Assembly: GCA_025060135.1 (NCBI GenBank)
Contig: JANXCY010000016.1
Coordinates: forward strand, 1-48,124
Source of the DNA: Anaerolineae bacterium
GTDB lineage: Bacteria > Chloroflexota > Anaerolineae > B4-G1 > DUEL01
DNA length: 48,124 nucleotides
Direction of reading: 5' to 3'
A program made the position numbers and the translations under genes. The notes beneath the pieces are model-generated. The model had not been told where the DNA came from. It saw only the letters and a list, made by a program, of their open reading frames with translations, and ran no database searches. Shown here piece after piece: positions 38,911-47,484 of this stretch. Each line of letters opens with the position of its first letter. The first letter of the stretch is position 1.

Positions 38911-40629
38911 ATGATCCGTATCCTTCCTCCCGAAATCGTTGCCCAGATCGCCGCTGGTGAGGTGGTGAACCGGCCCGCGTCGGTCATCAAGGAACTGGTG
39001 GAGAACAGTATCGACGCGGGCGCGCGGGAAATCCGCGTGGAAGTAGCCGACGGCGGCAAACGATTGATGCGCGTCGCCGACGACGGATGCGGCATTCCCA
39101 CCGATGAGGTGGAACTGGCTTTTCAGCGCCATGCCACCAGTAAGTTGGCCTCCGCTGAAGACCTGCTGCGGATTCAAACCCTGGGCTTTCGGGGCGAGGC
39201 CCTGGCTTCCATCGCCGCCGTCAGCCGGGTAACCTGCGCCACGCGGGCGGCCGAGGAGGAGATCGGCACCCTGATCCGGCTGGAAGGCGGCAAAGTGGTG
39301 AGCCGCCGTCCGCTTGGCCGTCCGGTCGGCACAACGGTCACCGTGGAGGACATTTTCTACAACGTCCCCGCGCGCCGCAAGTTCCTTCGCTCCTCCGCCA
39401 CCGAACGGCACCACATTGACGCCTGGGTGACCCGCTACGCGATGGTCTACTCGGACCGCCGTTTTGTTCTGGTTCACGACGGACGGGAGACCCTCCGGTC
39501 CCCCGGAACCGGGCGGATGCGGGACGTGCTGGTAGCCGTATATGGTGGGGAGGTGGGAAGCGCGCTCATGGAAATCCTCCCCGAAGAGAACGAATCCATC
39601 CAGGTGGCAGGATTCACCAGCCCGCCACACCTGCATCGGGCCGACCGGGGGGCAATCACCCTCTTTGTCAACGGACGCTGGGTCCAAGATGCGCGCCTGA
39701 CCTACGCGGTCATCCAGGCTTACCACACCCTCATTCCCGCCGGACGGTATCCCCTGGCGGTCATCACCATTACCCTGCCGCCGGAGGATGTAGATGTCAA
39801 CGTCCATCCCGCCAAGGCAGAGGTCCGCTTCCGGGACGGGGAAGGAGTCTTCCGGGCTGTCCAGCGGGCGGTGCGGCGAGCATTGACGGAAGAAAGAGGC
39901 ATTTCGGCCATACGGACCTTCCCCGGACCCGCCTTCGTCCATTCCCCCGAGGCCCGATTCCCGGAGCGAGCGACCGGGGCACCGTTCCGACCGGTTCCGA
40001 TGCCCGGGGTTTCTCCTCCCCCCTCTCCAGACGGCCTGCCTGTGTTGCGGGTGATCGGGCAGGTCGCCGCGACCTATATTATCGCTGAAGGGCCAGATGG
40101 TCTCTATCTGATCGACCAGCACGCGGCCCACGAGCGGGTGCTCTACGAGCGGCTGATGGCCCAACGGGAAAGCGGTATCCCTCTCCAGCCGTTGCTGGAG
40201 CCGGTGGCAGTAGACCTGCCCCCCGAATGGGCAGGACTGGTGGAGGCCCATCAGGAAACATTACGCCGCCTGGGGATAGAAGTGGAGCCTTTCGGGGGGA
40301 ACACCTTCCTGGTTCGGGCCCTCCCGGCGGTGCTCCGATCGGCCCATCCCGGCGAGGTGTTGGTGGAGGCCGCTCGGGGCTTAGCCGAGGGGAGCAGCCC
40401 CCCCGAGGAATGGGGAATCGCGACAAAAGAGGAAATGGAAAAAGCCATTATCCGGCAGGTGTGCAAAGAAGGCGCCATCAAAGCCGGTCAGGTACTTTCT
40501 CGGGAGGAAATGGAGGAACTGTTACGGGCACTGGAGGGATGTGCCAGCCCGCGCACTTGTCCCCATGGCCGCCCGACGATGATCCACATCAGCACGGCCC
40601 AACTGGCGCGGGAATTCCAGCGACGGTAA
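38911..40629 (+). CDS. mutL: DNA mismatch repair protein MutL (endonuclease type)
   Basis: MutL couples mismatch recognition by MutS to strand removal. The N-terminal GHKL ATPase is complete: IAAGEVVNRPASVIKELVEN, SIDAGA, VADDGCGIP, TLGFRGEALASIAAV, DIFYNVPARRKFL. The C-terminal domain has the endonuclease motif DQHAAHERVLYE, with CKEGAIKAG and CPHGRP completing the metal site, so this MutL nicks DNA itself, as expected where MutH is absent. The linker is short and proline rich. Total 572 residues is normal. mutS is not adjacent. Confidence 0.95.
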   Translation: MIRILPPEIVAQIAAGEVVNRPASVIKELVENSIDAGAREIRVEVADGGKRLMRVADDGCGIPTDEVELAFQRHATSKLASAEDLLRIQTLGFRGEALASIAAVSRVTCATRAAEEEIGTLIRLEGGKVVSRRPLGRPVGTTVTVEDIFYNVPARRKFLRSSATERHHIDAWVTRYAMVYSDRRFVLVHDGRETLRSPGTGRMRDVLVAVYGGEVGSALMEILPEENESIQVAGFTSPPHLHRADRGAITLFVNGRWVQDARLTYAVIQAYHTLIPAGRYPLAVITITLPPEDVDVNVHPAKAEVRFRDGEGVFRAVQRAVRRALTEERGISAIRTFPGPAFVHSPEARFPERATGAPFRPVPMPGVSPPPSPDGLPVLRVIGQVAATYIIAEGPDGLYLIDQHAAHERVLYERLMAQRESGIPLQPLLEPVAVDLPPEWAGLVEAHQETLRRLGIEVEPFGGNTFLVRALPAVLRSAHPGEVLVEAARGLAEGSSPPEEWGIATKEEMEKAIIRQVCKEGAIKAGQVLSREEMEELLRALEGCASPRTCPHGRPTMIHISTAQLAREFQRR

Positions 40630-40642
40630 CTGAGATGCCTCC

Positions 40643-40669
40643 GGTGGGGGCGGCAAAGCCACCCCCACC
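40643..40669. terminator. Hairpin between convergent mutL and valS
   Basis: GGTGGGGG (40643-40650) pairs perfectly with CCCCCACC (40662-40669), with an inner GGC-AAA-GCC stem. There is no clear T-run on either strand, but the position between two gene ends and the stability suggest shared termination. Confidence 0.6.
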
Positions 40670-40677
40670 GATGCCCC

Positions 40678-43410
40678 CTACCCCAGCCGCGCCAGCCGCT
40701 CCGTCAGTTGCTGATAGGCCGCCCGCAGGTCTGCCAGTTTCTCTCGCTCCCGCTCCACGACCGACGCCGGTGCCCTCCGCGCGAACTCTCCGGCCAGCAA
40801 CGCCTCGCTGCGGGCAATCCGCGCGGCCACCTCTGTCAGTTCCTGTTCCAACCGCGCCCGCTCCGCTTCCAGGTTCACTAGCCCCGACAGCGGCAGGTAC
40901 GCGGCCACGTCGCCAACCACCACTGTCGCAGCCTGGGCCGGCGCGTCCATCGCCTCGGCAATCGTCAGCGCCTCCGGGTCCAACTTAGCCAGCGTACAGA
41001 GGATGGCCCGCTCCTCTTGGAGAAGCCCCACCCACCCCCCGGCGGCAAAGAGAGCCGGAATCCGCTTCCCTGGCTCCACACTGTACTCCGCCCGGACGTT
41101 GCGGATGCCCCGGACGAGGTCCATCACCAGCGCCATCTCTTCTTCCGCCCGCTCATCCACTGGCCATGGGGCCTCCTCGGGCCAACGGGCCAGCATCAGC
41201 GACTCCGTCTCTTTGGGGACCGGTAGCGCCTGCCACAGCGCCTCCGTTACAAACGGCATAAACGGATGGAGCAGCCGCAGCGCCCCATCCAGCACTGTCA
41301 ACAACACCCGGCGCGCAGGTGCAGTGGACGACGGAGTGGCATCCGGCGCGTAGACGGCGATTTTGGAAATCTCCAGATACCAGTCGCAGAACTCACTCCA
41401 GAGGAAATCGTTGATCTGGCGACCCGCCTCGCCGTACTGGTACTCCTCCATCAGACGGTTCACGTTGGCAACCAGGCGAGCCAGACGGCTCAGAATCCAC
41501 CGCTCTGGCCGCCCGAGAAGTAATTCCTGAAGGTCCGGAAGGTCCCCGGGCCACTGATCGCAAACCGAAAGGACATAGCGGGTCGCCTGCCAGATTTTGT
41601 TGGCAAAATTCCGCGCACCCTCAATCCGGCGCGGGTCCAGGTTCATATCGTTGCCCGGAGTGGAAGAGGTAAGGAGCGTATAGCGGAGCGCATCCGCGCC
41701 GTAGTCCCGAATAATATTGAGGGGGTCGTACTTATCTGCGTCGGGCATAGACTTGGAGATTTTCCGCCCGTGCTGGTCCCGGATCAGGCCATGCAGGTAG
41801 ACTGTGGAATACGGCGCCTTCCCGGTCATCTCCAGACCCAGCATCACCTCGCGGGCCACCCAGAAGAAAAGGATGTCGTAGCCGGTCTCCCGCATATCGG
41901 TGGGGTAGTAGCGGCGGAAGTCGGGCGTCGGGTCAGGCCAGCCCAAGGTGGAAAAGGGCCAGAGGCCGGAAGAAAACCAGGTATCCAGAACGTCCTCATC
42001 CTGATGAATGTTGGGGCTCCCGCACTGCGCACAGTTCGTGGGGTCTTCCAGTTCGCAGGTCTGGCCGCCGCAGTCGTCGCAGTACCAGACGGGGATACGG
42101 TGGCCCCACCAGAGTTGACGACTGATACACCAATCCCGAATGTTCTCCAGCCACTGGAAGTAGATTTTCTCAAATCGCTGGGGGACGATGCGCATCTGGC
42201 CCTCCCGGACGGCGCGGATGGCCGCCTCGGCCAGAGGCCGGGTATGCACGAACCACTGAACGGAGAGATACGGCTCTGTAATGGTATCGCAGCGCTGGCA
42301 GTGGCCGACGGAGTGGACGTAGGGCTCCGTCTTCACCAGCAATCCTTCCCGCTCCAGGTCGTCCACGATGCGACGGCGGCACTCAAAGCGGTCCAGTCCC
42401 TGGTATGGGCCACCGTTCTCGTTGACCTGCGCCGTCTCGGTGAGGACGTTGATCGGCTCCAGACCGTGGCGCAGGCCGATCTCGTAGTCGGTGGGGTCGT
42501 GGGCCGGGGTAACCTTGACCGCGCCGGTCCCGAACTTCGGGTCCACCGCCGGGTCGGCAATAATAGGGATCCGACGGCCTATGGCCGGAAGGACCACTGT
42601 CTTCCCGATCAGGCCCCGGTAGCGCTCATCATCGGGATGGACTGCAACGGCGGTGTCGCCCAAGATCGTCTCCGGGCGAGTGGTCGCGACGGTGATAAAG
42701 TAGGTGGCCCTTTCGGCCCAGCGCCCGCTCCCCCATTCGGCCCGGGGCCCGTCCCAATGCTCGTCCACCAGTGGGTAGCGGACAGTCCAGAGATGGCCCG
42801 GCACCTCGCGGTGGATGTTTTCCAGGTCAGAGATGGCGCTGGTGCAGCGAGGGCACCAGTTCACCATATACTTGCCCCGGTAGATAAGCCCCTTCTTGTA
42901 GAGGCGGACGAAGGCAGTGCGGACCGCGCGGGAAAGGTCAGGGTCCAGGGTGAAGCGATCCCGGGTCCAATCACAGGAGACGCCCAGGCGCTTGTGCTGC
43001 TGGGTGATGATGGCCCGATGTTTCTGAGCCCACTCCCAGCAGCGCTGGACGAACCGCTCCCGTCCCAGGTCATGACGGGTGAGGCCCTCCCGGCGCAAGT
43101 CCCGCTCCACGACGTTCTGCGTAGCGATGCCCGCGTGGTCAGTGCCGGGGAGGAAAAGCGTATCGTACCCGCGCATGCGGTAATAACGGGTCTGGAGGTC
43201 CTCCACTGCAGCCGTCATCGCGTGGCCCAGATGGAGGACACCGGTAACGTTGGGCGGGGGCATGGTGATGCAGAAGCGGGGGCCATCGGGAGCGACCAGC
43301 CCTTTCTGGATAAGGGTCTCGGGACAGAAGAAACCCCGCTCCTCCCACCACTGGTAAAGGCGCTCCTCTATCTCGGCGGGGTTGTAGATACGGGCTAAAC
43401 GTTCGGTCAT
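40678..43410 (-). CDS. valS: Valyl-tRNA synthetase
   Basis: This class I synthetase of 910 residues charges tRNA-Val and edits threonine. HIGH-type motif: PPPNVTGVLHLGHAM. KMSKS-type motif: GRKISKSMPDADKYDP. The CP1 editing domain shows TTRPETILGDTAVAVHPDDE and VTPAHDPTDYEIG. A zinc finger is formed by WYCDDCGGQTC and CAQCG. The C-terminal arm (LEAERARLEQELTEVAARIA) is the coiled coil typical of ValRS. I start at the ATG following GGAGGAGGG, preceded by a T-box leader. The longer frame upstream translates the leader. Confidence 0.97.
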   Translation of the reverse strand: MTERLARIYNPAEIEERLYQWWEERGFFCPETLIQKGLVAPDGPRFCITMPPPNVTGVLHLGHAMTAAVEDLQTRYYRMRGYDTLFLPGTDHAGIATQNVVERDLRREGLTRHDLGRERFVQRCWEWAQKHRAIITQQHKRLGVSCDWTRDRFTLDPDLSRAVRTAFVRLYKKGLIYRGKYMVNWCPRCTSAISDLENIHREVPGHLWTVRYPLVDEHWDGPRAEWGSGRWAERATYFITVATTRPETILGDTAVAVHPDDERYRGLIGKTVVLPAIGRRIPIIADPAVDPKFGTGAVKVTPAHDPTDYEIGLRHGLEPINVLTETAQVNENGGPYQGLDRFECRRRIVDDLEREGLLVKTEPYVHSVGHCQRCDTITEPYLSVQWFVHTRPLAEAAIRAVREGQMRIVPQRFEKIYFQWLENIRDWCISRQLWWGHRIPVWYCDDCGGQTCELEDPTNCAQCGSPNIHQDEDVLDTWFSSGLWPFSTLGWPDPTPDFRRYYPTDMRETGYDILFFWVAREVMLGLEMTGKAPYSTVYLHGLIRDQHGRKISKSMPDADKYDPLNIIRDYGADALRYTLLTSSTPGNDMNLDPRRIEGARNFANKIWQATRYVLSVCDQWPGDLPDLQELLLGRPERWILSRLARLVANVNRLMEEYQYGEAGRQINDFLWSEFCDWYLEISKIAVYAPDATPSSTAPARRVLLTVLDGALRLLHPFMPFVTEALWQALPVPKETESLMLARWPEEAPWPVDERAEEEMALVMDLVRGIRNVRAEYSVEPGKRIPALFAAGGWVGLLQEERAILCTLAKLDPEALTIAEAMDAPAQAATVVVGDVAAYLPLSGLVNLEAERARLEQELTEVAARIARSEALLAGEFARRAPASVVEREREKLADLRAAYQQLTERLARLG

Positions 43411-43460
43411 TGACCCTCCTCCGGGAAAAAATGAGCGTGAAGCGTGATGGCGTCGAGAAA

Positions 43461-43921
43461 CAAACTGCCCCCTCCGTCCAGGGACGGAGGGGGCACTCCG
43501 CGGTACCACCCTGGTTCGCCGGTAAGGAACCGGCGCACTTGGCGCCCTCGCCGAAGCGCCACTCCGTGGATGGGGCTCACGACCAGCGATCCCCCTCTCC
43601 TTCTCGGCTGACGACAAACGGCAAGAGCCTCCGCTGTAACGGGCGAAACCCGGAGAGACCTACTGCGGCGGGTGGAGGCGACACTGTTCAGGCATCCCGT
43701 ACGGTTTGCCTCTGCCCCTCCATACTCTCGCCGGTTCAGTCTCCCGACTCCCGGGCGACCTTCGGTCGGCGGCGCTGCAGGGGCTCGCAGCCGATGACCC
43801 CCTTCTCTGCCCGACCAGTCCGCAGGCCTGGTAGCCTGTGCGACAGGCCGGTTCGCCAGAGCCGTCCCGACCTACTCCTCCCGTTCTTCGTCGCTGCAGC
43901 GGGCCTGGCCCGCTCCTTGTA
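43461..43921 (-). promoter_or_regulatory. T-box leader controlling valS
   Basis: On the minus strand the core AGGGTGGTACCGCGG (43498-43512) is a consensus T-box. A 13-bp terminator stem (43467-43479 with 43482-43494) and T-rich AGTTTGTTT follow it. Upstream are Stem I features: AGCGACGAAG near the 5' end, GAGTAGGTC (43869-43877), an apical AGAGAA...GAGCCCC element (43780-43808) and a specifier-like GAAGGTCGCCCGGGAG whose GTC (43757-43759) is a valine codon. An F-box-like CCCGTTACAG is at 43634-43643. Uncharged tRNA-Val would stabilise the antiterminator and turn valS on. At about 460 nt the leader is much longer than usual, with an extra segment between F-box and T-box. Confidence 0.9.
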
Positions 43922-43927
43922 GAGTTG

Positions 43928-43955
43928 ATTTTACCATGTTCGGGCCACCTGTCAA
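43928..43955 (-). promoter_or_regulatory. Promoter of the valS T-box transcript
   Basis: Perfect TTGACA (43950-43955), 16 nt, then TAAAAT (43928-43933) on the minus strand. Initiation near 43921 gives a leader of about 510 nt before the valS ATG. Confidence 0.75.
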
Positions 43956-44013
43956 GCGCCACTGCCCGCTGGAGACCCGAAGCAGACACCCCCTCTTTCC
44001 CTTAAGGGCCTCC

Positions 44014-44024
44014 TGTGGTATCAT
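44014..44024 (+). promoter_or_regulatory. Extended -10 element before cca (possible leaderless start)
   Basis: TGTGG directly precedes TATCAT (44019-44024). The -35 region (TTTCCC, 43996-44001) is weak. Initiation would fall only about two bases before the ATG at 44033. Confidence 0.4.
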
Positions 44025-44032
44025 GCCTTCTG

Positions 44033-45559
44033 ATGACCCCAATTACACTCCCTGCCTGGCCCTGGGACGTGGTCCATCGGATCGCCGCAGAGCGAGGTGT
44101 TCGGGTCTGGCCCGTGGGCGGCGGCGTGCGGGACCTCCTCATGGGGCGACCTGTTCACGATTGGGACTTCGCCGTGGACCAGGACGCGTTGGGGCTGGCC
44201 CGCGCCGTCGCCGATACGCTGAAGGGCACGTTCTACCCCCTGGATGAAGAGCGGGACACCGGTCGGGTGATCGTCCGGCGAGAAGGCCGGCGGATCGAAC
44301 TGGATTTCGCCCGCCTGCGTGGACCAGACCTGGAAGCCGACCTGCGCGATCGGGATTTCACCATCAACGCCATTGCCGTCGGTCCCGATGGCGAACTGAT
44401 TGACCCCACCGGCGGCCTGGCCGACCTGGAAGCCCGCCGAGTGCGGGCAGTGGGACCCCAGGCCTTTGATCGGGACCCCCTCCGCATGCTGCGCGCCGTC
44501 CGCATCGTGGCCGAACTGGGCCTGCGACTGGAAGTCCGGACAGCCCAGTGGATTATAGAGCGCGCGCGGGAACTTCCCCGCGCCGCCCCGGAGCGCATCC
44601 GGGATGAATTCGCACGCCTCCTGAATGCTCGCTCTGTTGCCTATCACCTCCAACTGCTGGACGAACTGGGCCTGATGACGTCCATCCTTCCCGATGTGGA
44701 AGCCCTCCGAGAACAGCACCAGACCCCGCCCCACCGCTATGCCGTCTGGTGGCACACCCTGATGACGGTGGACGCGACCGAGCACATCCTGCGCCAGGTC
44801 GGCGCCATCGGTGGTCCAGGCCACAAATCGCTCCCCCCGGACTATGCAGACGCGCCAGATTGGGCCTGGGATCAGGTCCAGGAGACGCTGGCCCCTTTCG
44901 CCCCCGCGCTGGTTCGCCACCTCCGGCGGCCCACCATTGCCCCCCGTTACCGGCGGACCCTTCTCCTCCTGGCCGCGCTGCTCCACGACGTGGGCAAACC
45001 CCTGACAGTTACGGAAGAGGTGAAACCCGGACAAACCCACCCTATTCTCCACTTCTATGGCCATGAGGCCGCTGGTGCGCGAAGAACTGCCGGGTGGATG
45101 CGCGATATGCGCTTCAGCCGGGCAGAGACGGAATCGGTGGCCACCATGGTGCGCGCCCACCTCCGGCCCTCCCAGGTCGCCGATGCCCCCGGCGGCGTAA
45201 CCGGACGGGCCGCCTACCGGTTCTTCCGGGCCACTGGCGACGCTGGGGTGGAGATCGTCCTGCTGGCCCTGGCCGACCATCTGGCCATTTGGGGCCCGAA
45301 CCTGCAGCCAGAGCGGTGGGCTCGCCGCCGGGCCGCCGCCCGTGCGCTGCTGGAGTATTTCTTTCACCAGAGCCGAGGAGCCATCGCGCCCCCGCCACTG
45401 GTGAACGGGCACGACCTGATGGCCGAACTGGGCCTTCCCGAGGGTCCAGAGGTGGGACGATTGCTGGAGGCCATTCGGGAAGCGCAGGCTGCGGGAGAAG
45501 TAACCACGCGGGAAGAAGCCCTGGCCCTGGCCCGGCGACTGGTATCCCCTAAAGGATGA
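44033..45559 (+). CDS. cca: CCA tRNA nucleotidyltransferase / poly(A) polymerase family with HD domain
   Basis: The 508-residue protein belongs to the class II nucleotidyltransferases that build or repair the tRNA CCA end. Head domain: VWPVGGGVRDLLMGRPVHDW and DFAVD (metal-binding DxD), then DLRDRDFTINAIAVG and DRDPLRMLRAVRIVAELGL. The C-terminal half contains an HD phosphohydrolase motif (LLLLAALLHDVGKPLTV, FYGHEAAGARR, RAHLRPSQVAD). Relatives may split CCA- and A-adding functions, so CCA completeness is probable but untested. I use the ATG just after the -10 box; a start six codons upstream would be partly outside the predicted transcript. No ribosome site is visible, which fits a leaderless message. 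Confidence 0.9.
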   Translation: MTPITLPAWPWDVVHRIAAERGVRVWPVGGGVRDLLMGRPVHDWDFAVDQDALGLARAVADTLKGTFYPLDEERDTGRVIVRREGRRIELDFARLRGPDLEADLRDRDFTINAIAVGPDGELIDPTGGLADLEARRVRAVGPQAFDRDPLRMLRAVRIVAELGLRLEVRTAQWIIERARELPRAAPERIRDEFARLLNARSVAYHLQLLDELGLMTSILPDVEALREQHQTPPHRYAVWWHTLMTVDATEHILRQVGAIGGPGHKSLPPDYADAPDWAWDQVQETLAPFAPALVRHLRRPTIAPRYRRTLLLLAALLHDVGKPLTVTEEVKPGQTHPILHFYGHEAAGARRTAGWMRDMRFSRAETESVATMVRAHLRPSQVADAPGGVTGRAAYRFFRATGDAGVEIVLLALADHLAIWGPNLQPERWARRRAAARALLEYFFHQSRGAIAPPPLVNGHDLMAELGLPEGPEVGRLLEAIREAQAAGEVTTREEALALARRLVSPKG

Positions 45560-45615
45560 TAGGGTCTGGCGACTCTCGCGGTCCCACTCCATTATCGCTC
45601 TGCGCGGAGGCACCG

Positions 45616-46455
45616 GTGAAATACCGATACGATGAACTGACCTGGCCGGAGATGCGGGAGGCGATTGCCCGTCAGCCGGTGGTCCTGCTGCCCTTTGGAG
45701 CAGTGGAAGACCATGGGCCACACCTCCCCCTCAATACCGACAACATCATCGTGGAGGCCATCTGCCTGGAGGCGGCCCGACGGGCACCCGAAGCGATGCT
45801 GGTGATGCCCCTGATCGCCTACGGCCTGGACGAGCATCATATGGACTTTCCCGGCACTGTCTCGGTGGATATGCAGACCCTGATCGCCTATGTAGCCGAC
45901 GTGGCGATGAGCCCGGCCCGCCATGGCTTCACCCACATTCTGATCGTGAACGGCCATGGCTCCAACACCTCTATCGCCGACCTGGCGGCCCGACGGGTGG
46001 TCCTGGAGACAGGCGCCATCTGCGGAGCGGTCAGCCCCAACGCGGCAGTGGACCCCACTCTGGCAGAGCCGACGTTCTCCCGGATGCGCCGCTCCGGACC
46101 TGGCGGCGTTGCCCATGCTTGCGAATATGAGACCGCAATGATGCTCCATCTCCGGCCCGACCTGGTTCAGATGGAGAAGGCAGTGCGGGAAATCGGACAG
46201 GTCCAACTGACCTACTTCAACTGGGACCACCCCGCGCCCAGCGCGCTGACCTGGCAGGACTGGTGGTCCCGAATGAGCGATAGCGGCGTCTGCGGCGAAC
46301 CCACCGTCGCCACTGCTGAATTTGGCCGCGCCCTCTTCGAGACAACGGTGGAGAACTTCATCCGCATGGTTCAGGAATTCCGCACCATCCCTATCCGCCT
46401 CCGCCAGGACCACCATCGGACAGAACCGCATCCCGATGGCGACAAGAAACCTTAA
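45616..46455 (+). CDS. Creatininase (creatinine amidohydrolase) family protein
   Basis: The 279-residue protein shows the family metal-site pattern: LLPFGAVEDHGPHLPLNTDN (Glu, His and Asp ligands), AYGLDEHHMDFPGTVSV, ILIVNGHGSN and the C-terminal ACEYETAMMLHLRPDLV. Members hydrolyse cyclic or linear amides such as creatinine, or act in cofactor pathways (MftE in mycofactocin, ArfB in archaeal flavins). Here the substrate is unknown; no mycofactocin genes are near. I start at the GTG with GCGGAGG ahead of it. An ATG 20 codons upstream overlaps cca by four bases and is less likely. Confidence 0.82.
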   Translation: MKYRYDELTWPEMREAIARQPVVLLPFGAVEDHGPHLPLNTDNIIVEAICLEAARRAPEAMLVMPLIAYGLDEHHMDFPGTVSVDMQTLIAYVADVAMSPARHGFTHILIVNGHGSNTSIADLAARRVVLETGAICGAVSPNAAVDPTLAEPTFSRMRRSGPGGVAHACEYETAMMLHLRPDLVQMEKAVREIGQVQLTYFNWDHPAPSALTWQDWWSRMSDSGVCGEPTVATAEFGRALFETTVENFIRMVQEFRTIPIRLRQDHHRTEPHPDGDKKP

Positions 46456-46471
46456 AATTTCCTGCTCCCTG

Positions 46472-46500
46472 TTGACAACCGACCGATTTCGGTGTATAAT
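46472..46500 (+). promoter_or_regulatory. Consensus promoter of the TetR regulator gene
   Basis: Perfect TTGACA (46472-46477) and perfect TATAAT (46495-46500), 17 nt apart. Initiation falls inside the palindromes that follow directly. Confidence 0.8.
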
Positions 46501-46521
46501 GACTATTAGTCAGTATCTGAC
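46501..46521. promoter_or_regulatory. Overlapping palindromic operators, probably for the TetR regulator
   Basis: Two perfect palindromes overlap by three bases: GACTATTAGTC (46501-46511) and GTCAGTATCTGAC (46509-46521). They begin right after the -10 box, where a bound repressor would block initiation. Confidence 0.6.
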
Positions 46522-46549
46522 CGGTAGTTAGTTAAAAGGGGGTACCACC

Positions 46550-47185
46550 TTGAGCACCCGGGCCCGGCGCGAGCGAGAAAAAGAAGAGCGCCGGCAGTCC
46601 ATCCTTCAGGCTGCCCGGGAGGTCTTTCTGGAAAAAGGCTTCTCCCGGGCCACGATGGACGATGTGGCTGAGCGCGCCGAGGTCAGCAAAGGCACCCTGT
46701 ACCTTTATTTTGAGAGCAAGGAGACCCTCCTTGCTCATTTGCTTTTGGAAGGGCTGGATGCCCTGTATGCCTACTTGGAAGAAGCCTTTGCCCCCGACCG
46801 CCCCCTGACTGCCGATGAGCGTCTTCGTCGGCTGGGATGGGCATACCTCCGATTCTTCCAGGAAGAACCCCACTACTTCCGCTTCCTCATGGCTGTCAAC
46901 GGCGAGCGGTTCCGGGAGACCGTTACTCCTGAAATGTACCAGGAGGTTCTGGAAGCCAGCATGGAAGGGCTGAATCTGGTTGCCCGGGCAGTAGAACAGG
47001 GCATCCAGGAAGGACTGTTCGCCCGCTGCGACGCTCGCCAGGCAGCGGCAACTCTCTGGGCCACTTTCAACGGCGTGCTGGAACTGATGAGCCACCCTCT
47101 GCGAAGGGACATGGTGGGCGTCAGTATGGATACGTTTTACCGGACCGCGCTGGAGACCGTGGTCCGGGGCCTGCGCGCGTCGTAA
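46550..47185 (+). CDS. TetR/AcrR-family transcriptional regulator
   Basis: The 211-residue protein has an N-terminal helix-turn-helix: REVFLEKGFSRATMDDVAER, then AEVSKGTLYLYFESKETLLA. The C-terminal helical ligand domain (from about residue 75) is variable, with a YLRFFQEEPHYFRF segment. The start is a TTG 8-9 nt after GGGGG. Its promoter carries palindromes, so it likely represses itself. The next gene is a thiolase, so a fatty-acid or acyl-CoA signal (as for FadR-type TetR proteins) is a plausible inference. The ligand is not shown by sequence. Confidence 0.9.
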   Translation: MSTRARREREKEERRQSILQAAREVFLEKGFSRATMDDVAERAEVSKGTLYLYFESKETLLAHLLLEGLDALYAYLEEAFAPDRPLTADERLRRLGWAYLRFFQEEPHYFRFLMAVNGERFRETVTPEMYQEVLEASMEGLNLVARAVEQGIQEGLFARCDARQAAATLWATFNGVLELMSHPLRRDMVGVSMDTFYRTALETVVRGLRAS

Positions 47186-47213
47186 GGACGACCAGTTGGA
47201 TACCTGCACGCCG

Positions 47214-47461
47214 GATCATTGCGAGCGTATTCAAGGGCCACCCCCTCGCTAAGGCCCAGGGCAGGCCGCCGAAGGCCACGGCCCGAGGTAGTCAACCCGA
47301 GGTCTCCAGCCGAGCCCTCGGCCCCGAGGGCTTTGGCCCGAGGGGGCTTGCTTCCTCGCTCCGTGGGCTCACCTCAGGCGCAGTCTCCTGGCCGCAACAG
47401 GGAGATTGATTCACAGCGGGTCCGCCGCTTCGCAATGACGGGAACGGAACACGCAATACGC
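47214..47461. repeat. Decayed repeat element between tetR and the thiolase gene
   Basis: No gene is visible in this 300-base gap. Near its left end is GATCATTGCGAGCG and near its right end CGCTTCGCAATGACGGG. These are inverted relatives of the widespread GTCATTGCGAGGAGCG word (from memory). Between them are runs of GGCCCGAGG-like words. At 47446-47461 stands GGAACACGCAATACGC, a one-mismatch copy of the arm at korA. The thiolase ribosome site (AGGAGGTG) follows. Confidence 0.45.
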
Positions 47462-47484
47462 GACCTTTCAGAAGGAGGTGTGCC

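Noticed and set aside
38905-38915. Promoter -10 (TGTGG then TATGAT) for mutL
   Set aside because: It overlaps the mutL ATG, so transcription would begin after the start codon, and MutL conservation requires that start. Probably chance.
38578-40251. A 557-codon open frame antisense to mutL
   Set aside because: No recognisable domain, whereas the sense strand encodes a full MutL.
41770-43398. A 542-codon open frame on the plus strand inside valS
   Set aside because: It mirrors the codon structure of valS and shows no motif.
44021-45721. A 566-codon open frame antisense to cca
   Set aside because: Same reason; the sense protein has all nucleotidyltransferase and HD motifs.
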